Program-made: the position numbers and the translations under genes
Notes under the pieces: model-generated
Seen by the model: the letters and a program-made list of their open reading frames with translations, nothing else
Told to the model about the DNA's origin: nothing
Database searches by the model: none
Assembly: GCA_902477615.1 (NCBI GenBank)
Contig: CABSHY010000037.1
Coordinates: 1-9,015 of the forward strand
DNA from: an uncultured Sutterella sp.
GTDB taxonomy: Bacteria > Pseudomonadota > Gammaproteobacteria > Burkholderiales > Burkholderiaceae_F
Direction of reading: 5' to 3'
DNA length: 9,015 bases
In this document: positions 7,960 to 9,015 of the stretch, in pieces
How the letters are laid out: each line of letters starts with the position of its first letter
How positions within the stretch are numbered: position 1 is the first letter of the stretch

Positions 7960-8013
7960 TACCGAAACAATAACGAAAATTCGTTCACTTTTGTTTTGCG
8001 GGTTGTTTCGGTA
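7960..8013. repeat. 11-bp perfect inverted repeat with 32-bp spacer ahead of the protease gene
   Basis: TACCGAAACAA (7960-7970) is the exact reverse complement of TTGTTTCGGTA (8003-8013). The 32-bp spacer holds a second, smaller inverted repeat, AACGAA (7972-7977) and TTCGTT (7980-7985). Neither arm is followed by a T-run on the minus strand, so it does not look like an intrinsic terminator for the kinase gene. A paired regulator-binding site, or an RNA hairpin in the protease leader, are the plausible readings. Confidence 0.7.
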
Positions 8014-8033
8014 CCCCTTAATTTGTAACAAAG

Positions 8034-9015
8034 CTAGTGATTGGCCGAGGGAAGGGTGATCTGCATAGACGTTCCCAGTCCATCAAGACCTTCGGTAACT
8101 CGGATCGTACCGTGGTGAAGTTCAACGGCTCTTTTGACAATGGCCAATCCCAAGCCATTACCTTGAGTTTTGGTGCCAAGAGAGCGGTAGAAGCGATCAA
8201 AAATCCGCTCGCGCTCTTCTGGAGCAATACCGGGGCCATTATCACTCACAGCAATAATGACTTGATTGTTTTCTTTTTTCGCACTTAAAACGATACGACC
8301 TTGGGCTTGGGTGTAACGAATTGCGTTGTCGCAAAGATTGATGAGCAATAACTTTAAAACGTCTTCAATACCAGAAACCGTCGTTGCCTTGGCATCGACT
8401 TCAATCTGAATGTCTTTTTGGTGAGCTAAAACCATCAATTCTTCGGAAACGCTTCGCAAAATATGCTCAACATCCACGTTGACAAACGGTTTGGAGTGAG
8501 CGTCAGGATCCAATCGAGCAACGGTTAAAAGCTGTTGCACCAAACCTGTGGCTCGATCAATGCCGGCGTGCAAGCGTGAGAAAGCTTTTTGTTGTGCTTC
8601 GGGTGTTTTTGCGCGCTCTGCTAATTGCACCTGAAGTTTGAGTGCCGTTAGGGGAGTGCGGAGTTCATGTGCGGCGTCAGAAGCAAAACGCTTTTGAATT
8701 TCCAAGCTCTCATTGAGGCGAGCTAAGAGTTCGTTGAGGGCTTCGACGAGTTTTAAGACTTCGTTGGGAAGCCCTTGCGTCGGAATGGGCTCAAGTGAAG
8801 TGGGGGAGCGCGTTGCGACGATTTTGGCCGTGCGGTTAAGTGTTGCCAATCCTTGCGTTACCAATAACCAAATGGCAATCGCAAGAAACGGCAATAAAAG
8901 AATCAACGGCTGAAGGATGTGCAGAGCCGTTGTAAAGGCCAATTTCACCCGAACGCTGGCTGGTTGCGCAGTAATCACAGAGAGTTCATTACTGATGTGA
9001 TGAACATAGGCTCGC
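8034..9015 (-). CDS. qseC: Two-component sensor histidine kinase, QseC-like (N-terminus cut by window)
   Basis: This inner-membrane kinase senses an envelope signal and phosphorylates a partner response regulator. The visible 326 C-terminal residues are open to the right edge. The GTG at 8976-8978 is internal, because the frame continues upstream (AYVHHISNELS). In order there are the end of the periplasmic sensor domain, TM2 (about 8859-8921, ILQPLILLLPFLAIAIWLLV), a HAMP-like linker (GLATLNRTAKIVATRSP), and the dimerisation/phosphorylation helix with DAAHELRTPLTALKLQ, where His (codon 8667-8669) is the phospho-acceptor. The HATPase domain follows with N-box NLCDNAIRY, G1 DNGPGIAPEE, F-box FDRFYRS and G2 GNGLGLAIVKRA. 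The H-box and HSGIDRA-like motif (HAGIDRATGLVQQLL) point to the QseC/PmrB group. The response regulator gene is expected just upstream, outside the window. The signal is unknown. The protease gene lies 117 bp downstream. Confidence 0.92.
   Translation of the reverse strand, partial: RAYVHHISNELSVITAQPASVRVKLAFTTALHILQPLILLLPFLAIAIWLLVTQGLATLNRTAKIVATRSPTSLEPIPTQGLPNEVLKLVEALNELLARLNESLEIQKRFASDAAHELRTPLTALKLQVQLAERAKTPEAQQKAFSRLHAGIDRATGLVQQLLTVARLDPDAHSKPFVNVDVEHILRSVSEELMVLAHQKDIQIEVDAKATTVSGIEDVLKLLLINLCDNAIRYTQAQGRIVLSAKKENNQVIIAVSDNGPGIAPEERERIFDRFYRSLGTKTQGNGLGLAIVKRAVELHHGTIRVTEGLDGLGTSMQITLPSANH

Larger units (their letters stand above)
7917..8033 (-). promoter_or_regulatory. Repeat-rich leader and probable promoter region of the protease gene
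   Basis: This 117-bp non-coding gap lies between the kinase stop and the protease start. It is AT-richer than the flanking genes and holds three nested or adjacent inverted repeats: 7951-7958, 7960-8013 and 7972-7985. The protease ribosome binding site GGAGATAGGA (7921-7930) is at its downstream end. I could not pick out a convincing -35/-10 pair for sigma-70 or sigma-E. Promoter function is inferred from the gap length, the repeats and the separate job of the protease. Read-through from the kinase gene is also possible, since no terminator with a T-run is visible. Confidence 0.5.

Noticed and set aside
7960..8013. The 11-bp inverted repeat as an intrinsic terminator of the kinase gene
   Set aside because: The loop would be 32 nt and no T-run follows the stem on the minus strand.
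7917..8033. A sigma-E type promoter for the protease gene
   Set aside because: A GAAC-containing element is present, but I could not find a properly spaced -10 partner, so no promoter is called.
8976..8978. GTG as the start of the sensor kinase
   Set aside because: The frame continues without a stop to the window edge. A start here would leave out the first membrane segment and the sensor domain.

Overview
The window reads as chromosomal DNA of a Gram-negative proteobacterium. Three observations support this: a complete tripartite RND drug-efflux operon with an outer-membrane lipoprotein, a periplasmic HtrA/Deg protease, and a QseC-like sensor kinase. Base composition is close to balanced by eye and codon use looks even across all genes, so I see no sign of recent transfer. 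The mix of a MexAB-OprM-like pump and a QseC-like kinase fits Betaproteobacteria (Burkholderiales, possibly a gut Sutterellaceae member), but that placement is inference and was not tested by search.

Plus strand, 1-6419: one tight operon. It holds a periplasmic adaptor (5' end cut by the window), an AcrB/MexB-type inner-membrane RND pump, an OprM/NodT-type outer-membrane lipoprotein and a TetR-family regulator. The gaps are 28 bp, 1 bp and a 4-bp ATGA overlap. The first three products form an envelope-spanning pump driven by the proton gradient. The fourth is probably its local repressor, unusually placed as the last, co-translated gene. The operon promoter lies upstream of the window. A perfect 13-bp hairpin with flanking A and T runs (6432-6461) ends the operon and also serves the convergent gene.

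Minus strand, 9015-6474: a QseC-like sensor histidine kinase (N-terminal part cut by the window) followed after 117 bp by a DegP/DegQ/MucD-like periplasmic serine protease. The 117-bp gap is rich in inverted repeats and is the likely control region of the protease gene. Both sets of genes concern the cell envelope: toxin export on one side, envelope stress sensing and protein quality control on the other.

No RNA genes, mobile elements, CRISPR arrays or long non-coding stretches were seen. I found no novel multi-gene system. The points most worth a second look are a GCN4-like leucine zipper at the end of the TetR regulator, a Phe-to-Leu change in the pump's drug pocket, a long charged tail on the pump, and the inverted repeats in front of the protease gene.
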